A stretch of DNA of 64,000 nt from Photobacterium atrarenae (GTDB taxonomy: Bacteria; Pseudomonadota; Gammaproteobacteria; Enterobacterales; Vibrionaceae): positions 3,162,902-3,226,901 of the forward strand of contig NZ_CP101508.1 of assembly GCF_024380015.1 (NCBI RefSeq). The letters are read 5' to 3'. The position numbers were made by a program, and so were the translations under genes. The notes under the pieces are model-generated. The model was not told the origin of the DNA. It was given only the letters and a program-made list of their open reading frames with translations, and ran no database searches. Shown one piece after another: positions 61,164 through 64,000 of this stretch (positions are counted from its first letter, which is position 1; the number at the start of each line of letters is the position of its first letter).

Positions 61164-62616
61164 CCAACTGCTGCTCCCCTTAGTGCTGTACCTGGCCGCC
61201 GTATTCGGTTTTGCCTGGTTCACCCGTCGCCCTCAACAACGCGGCGGCGGCTTTCTCAACGAGTACCTGGTCGGCAACCGCAGCATGGGCGGCTTTGTCC
61301 TCGCCATGACCCTGGCCGCCACCTATGCCAGCGCCAGCTCGTTTATCGGCGGACCTGGCGCGGCTTATAAAATGGGCCTGGGCTGGGTACTGCTGGCGAT
61401 GATCCAGCTGCCGGCCGCCTGGCTGACGCTGGGGGTACTGGGCAAGAAATTTGCCATTGAAGCGCGGCGCCACAACGCCCTGACCCTCAACGACATGCTC
61501 TATGCCCGCTACCGTAACCGCGCAGTGGTGATCTTCGCCTCGCTGGCGCTGCTGCTGGCCTTCTTCGGCACCATGGTGGTGCAGTTTGTCGGCGGCGCCC
61601 GGTTGCTGCAAACCGTCACCGGGCTCTCCTACGATCAGGGCCTGATGCTGTTTGCTGCCACCGTCGGCCTCTATACCACCATCGGCGGCTTTCGCGCCGT
61701 GGTGATGACCGATACCCTGCAGGGGATCATGATGATCATCGGCACCCTGGCGCTGCTCGGCGGGATCATCCACGCCGGCGGCAGCGTCGGTGAGCTGATC
61801 ACCGAGCTGCACCGGATCGATCCAGATCTCATCTCCCCCTACGGCCCGGATCAGTTCCTCTCCCAGCCGTTTATGCTGAGTTTCTGGATATTGGTGTGCT
61901 TTGGCGTCATTGGCCTACCCCATGCGGCGGTGCGCTGCATGTCGTACAAGGACAGCCGCTCACTCCACCGCGGCATGGTGATCAGCACCGCCATGGTGGC
62001 TCTCCTGATGCTGGGGATGCACCTGGCCGGCGCGCTGGGCCGGGCGATTGTGCCGGACATCGCCAGCCCGGATCAGATCATGCCGACCCTGATGATGACG
62101 GTACTGCCGCCAGTGGTGGCCGGGATCTTCCTTGCCGGCCCGATGGCGGCAATCATGTCGACCATCGACTCACAGTTGATCCAGGCCTCGGCCACCCTGC
62201 TTAAAGATCTCTATCTCAACTATATCAACCCGGCAGCCGTAGAGCAGCCGGAAACCGAGTCCCGCCTGCCGAGGCTCTCGCTGTGGATCACCGGGATCTT
62301 CTCACTTCTGGTGTTCATTGCCGCCACCAATCCGCCGGACATGATCATCTGGCTCAATCTGCTGGCCTTCGGCGGCATGCAGGCAGTCTTCCTCTGGCCG
62401 CTGGTCCTGGGACTGTACTGGAAAAAGGCCTCGGCCACCGGCGCCTTTGCCTCGATGGCCGCCGGCCTGACCTGCTATATCGCCCTAGCCGTGTTCAAAC
62501 CGGATCTCGGCGGCGTGCATGCCATCGTCCCAACCCTAGCCGTGGGGCTGTTCAGCTTCATCCTCGGCAGCCTCGCCAGACCGGCTGTCGCTGCCGAGCC
62601 GCAACCTCAAGTCTAA
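61156..62616 (+). CDS. panF: Sodium/pantothenate symporter
   Basis: SSS-family carrier that imports pantothenate with Na+ for coenzyme A synthesis. The 486-residue protein has about thirteen helices, FLNEYLVGNRSMGGFVLAMT and TYASASSFIGGPGAAYK. Length matches E. coli PanF (483). The ATG at 61156 overlaps the yhdT end by 8 bp. Confidence 0.95.
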   Translation: MHNQLLLPLVLYLAAVFGFAWFTRRPQQRGGGFLNEYLVGNRSMGGFVLAMTLAATYASASSFIGGPGAAYKMGLGWVLLAMIQLPAAWLTLGVLGKKFAIEARRHNALTLNDMLYARYRNRAVVIFASLALLLAFFGTMVVQFVGGARLLQTVTGLSYDQGLMLFAATVGLYTTIGGFRAVVMTDTLQGIMMIIGTLALLGGIIHAGGSVGELITELHRIDPDLISPYGPDQFLSQPFMLSFWILVCFGVIGLPHAAVRCMSYKDSRSLHRGMVISTAMVALLMLGMHLAGALGRAIVPDIASPDQIMPTLMMTVLPPVVAGIFLAGPMAAIMSTIDSQLIQASATLLKDLYLNYINPAAVEQPETESRLPRLSLWITGIFSLLVFIAATNPPDMIIWLNLLAFGGMQAVFLWPLVLGLYWKKASATGAFASMAAGLTCYIALAVFKPDLGGVHAIVPTLAVGLFSFILGSLARPAVAAEPQPQV

Positions 62617-62640
62617 CCAAACTGCCGCATCCCGCCTGCA

Positions 62641-62670
62641 AGATAGCACCTTCCGGTGCTATCTTTTTTT
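62641..62670 (+). terminator. panF terminator
   Basis: AGATAGCACC / GGTGCTATCT around TTCC with a seven-T run, 24 bp after the stop. Confidence 0.93.
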
Positions 62671-62772
62671 CAGGTGCCGCCCCGGCCGACACCGCCATGA
62701 ACCAGGTGCGGGGTGGTGACTTTTTATGCTAGACTCCGCACCTTTGAACCGCAGCCTGATTGGAAATAACCC

Positions 62773-63657
62773 ATGCCCTGGATTCAGATTAAACTCAACG
62801 CGACCGCAGAAAATGCCGAAGCCATTGGTGATATGCTGATGGAAGAAACCGGCGCCCTGTCCGTCACTTTCCTTGACGCTCAGGATACTCCGGTATTTGA
62901 GCCGCTCCCTGGTGAAACCCGCCTGTGGGGCGATACCGATGTCGTCGGCCTGTATGATGCCGAGTCCGACATGGATCTGGTGCTCACCCTGCTGAAAAAC
63001 AGCCCGCTGCTGGCGGACGACTTCGCCTATAAAATCGAGCAGCTGGAAGACAAAGACTGGGAGCGCGAATGGATGGAGAACTTCCACCCAATGCGCTTCG
63101 GCCGCCGTTTGTGGATCTGCCCGAGTTGGCGTGAAGCCCCGGAGCCGGATGCCGTCAACGTCCTGCTGGATCCGGGCCTGGCCTTCGGCACCGGGACGCA
63201 TCCCACCACCTCGCTGTGCCTGGAGTGGCTCGACGGCCAGGATCTGAGCGGCAAAACTGTGATCGATTTTGGCTGCGGCTCGGGCATTCTGGCGATTGCT
63301 GCCATCAAGCTGGGCGCCGCCAAGGTGATCGGAATTGATATCGACCCGCAAGCGATCCTGGCTTCCCGAGACAATGCCGAGCGCAACGGCGTCGCCGATC
63401 AGCTGGAACTTTACCTGCCACAAGATCAGCCGGCCGATATCCAGGCCGATGTCGTGGTGGCCAACATCCTGGCCGGCCCGCTACGCGAGCTATCGCCAGT
63501 GATTAAAGGGCTGATCAAAGATGGCGGCGATCTGGCGATCTCCGGCGTGCTGGAAAGCCAGGCCGAAGATGTCGCCTCGTTCTACAGCGATGCCCTGACG
63601 CTGGACCCGATCACCGCCCGCGAAGAGTGGTGCCGGATCTCCGGTCACAAGGGATAA
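62773..63657 (+). CDS. prmA: Ribosomal protein L11 methyltransferase
   Basis: Trimethylates ribosomal protein L11. The 294-residue protein has an N-terminal substrate-recognition domain ([18 protein letters not shown]) and a Rossmann SAM domain with [29 protein letters not shown] and NILAGPL. Followed by the dusB-fis promoter region. Confidence 0.97.
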   Translation: MPWIQIKLNATAENAEAIGDMLMEETGALSVTFLDAQDTPVFEPLPGETRLWGDTDVVGLYDAESDMDLVLTLLKNSPLLADDFAYKIEQLEDKDWEREWMENFHPMRFGRRLWICPSWREAPEPDAVNVLLDPGLAFGTGTHPTTSLCLEWLDGQDLSGKTVIDFGCGSGILAIAAIKLGAAKVIGIDIDPQAILASRDNAERNGVADQLELYLPQDQPADIQADVVVANILAGPLRELSPVIKGLIKDGGDLAISGVLESQAEDVASFYSDALTLDPITAREEWCRISGHKG

Positions 63658-63742
63658 CGGCGTGATTGCAGCCAGGATTTGATTGTGTGCAAAATGGCCA
63701 ATTGATTGAATTTCATACACTTTTGTAATTCAAAAACGAAAT

Positions 63743-63795
63743 GCTCAATTATTGGCCTTTTCAGAGAGGGAAAAAATGCGTAAAATGCGCGCCCT
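63743..63795 (+). promoter_or_regulatory. dusB-fis type promoter with Fis box
   Basis: A -10 TAAAAT (63781-63786) lies 17 bp after TTTTCA (63758-63763) and is followed by a GC-rich discriminator GCGCGCCC. A 15-mer at 63743-63757, abutting the -35, fits the Fis consensus G-N3-A-W5-T-N3-C exactly. This is the expected design of a growth-rate and stringently controlled, Fis-repressed promoter. Confidence 0.65.
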
Positions 63796-63820
63796 TACTG
63801 GCACAGTCAGGAACAGACGT

Positions 63821-64000
63821 TTGAAGATCGGTCCTTATCAACTAAAAAACCAGCTGATTGTTGCGCCCATGGCGGGTGTGACTGATCGGCCATTTCGCGA
63901 ACTATGCCTGCGCTATGGTGCGGGGATGGCGGTCAGCGAAATGATGTCTTCAAATCCAGATTTGTGGAAAACGTCTAAGTCCCAGAACCGTATGGTTCAT
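63821..64000 (+). CDS. dusB: tRNA-dihydrouridine synthase B, 5' part
   Basis: FMN enzyme that reduces specific uridines in tRNA. The first 60 residues are visible: KIGPYQLKNQLIVAPMAGVT, then DRPFRELC and SEMMSSNPDLW, close to E. coli DusB. The start is taken as TTG (63821) from family alignment. An in-frame ATG at 63776 has a ribosome-site-like GAGGG but would lie upstream of the predicted transcription start. fis should follow beyond the window. Confidence 0.93.
   Translation, partial: MKIGPYQLKNQLIVAPMAGVTDRPFRELCLRYGAGMAVSEMMSSNPDLWKTSKSQNRMVH

Noticed and set aside
63776..63820. Upstream ATG start for dusB
   Set aside because: It overlaps the predicted -10 region and adds 15 residues absent from DusB proteins.

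Overview
The window is a chromosomal segment of a gammaproteobacterium, most likely in the Vibrionaceae. MotX (a sodium-driven polar flagellum protein) lies beside purA. The blocks hfq-hflX-hflK-hflC-purA, rsgA/orn, frdABCD/efp/epmB, groES-groEL-fxsA-dsbD and aroQ-accB-accC-yhdT-panF-prmA-dusB all follow Vibrio-type order, and the acetate-switch genes crbR and crbS are present. Base composition is GC-rich for the family by eye. The long tandem tRNA array with pseudo-tRNAs recalls Photobacterium, but I cannot fix the genus.

Layout. 1-907: 3' part of hmp. 1174-14398: minus-strand genes for tRNA and mRNA housekeeping, mismatch repair and the cell wall: nnr, tsaE, amiB, mutL, miaA, hfq, hflX, hflK, hflC, a DUF2065 gene, purA and motX. 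14601-15734: queG. 15735-16521: a non-coding stretch with many DnaA-box-like sites, at the position where E. coli carries datA (between queG and the Gly tRNA genes). 16522-18422: a minus-strand array of eight tRNA-Gly(GCC), five tRNA-fMet(CAT), three disrupted tRNA-Gly copies and one truncated fMet copy behind one strong promoter. 18473-26011: orn, rsgA, psd, a DASS transporter, a chemoreceptor and an EamA permease. 26289-32745: epmA, frdABCD, efp and epmB, in which EpmA and EpmB modify Lys34 of EF-P. 32746-35647: rimK and an MgtC-family gene flanked on both sides by copies of an unrecognised, roughly 135-bp non-coding repeat (two upstream, three downstream). 35648-42042: groEL, groES, a MATE exporter, fxsA and dsbD.

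42230-57964 is an acetate-utilisation region: response regulator crbR, a small/large subunit Na+/solute symporter pair, the hybrid transporter-kinase crbS, an MFS permease, a CNMP-CBS-DUF294 protein, a DnaQ-like exonuclease and acs. A CTAAAGT motif recurs about 95-115 bp before three of its genes. This region is split by an AT-rich island (about 45120-48140) encoding two related small exported proteins and a class 3 lipase. The arrangement looks like an antibacterial phospholipase effector with tandem periplasmic immunity proteins, inserted where two Vibrio synteny blocks meet.

58338-64000: aroQ-accB-accC, yhdT-panF, prmA and the 5' end of dusB, the latter with a fis-operon-like promoter (GC-rich discriminator and a consensus Fis box).

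The most unusual signals are the five-copy repeat around rimK-mgtC, the datA-like locus, the tRNA array with its repeatedly disrupted tRNA-Gly, the lipase island, and the motif shared by the acetate genes. All calls come from reading the sequence; no database search was run.
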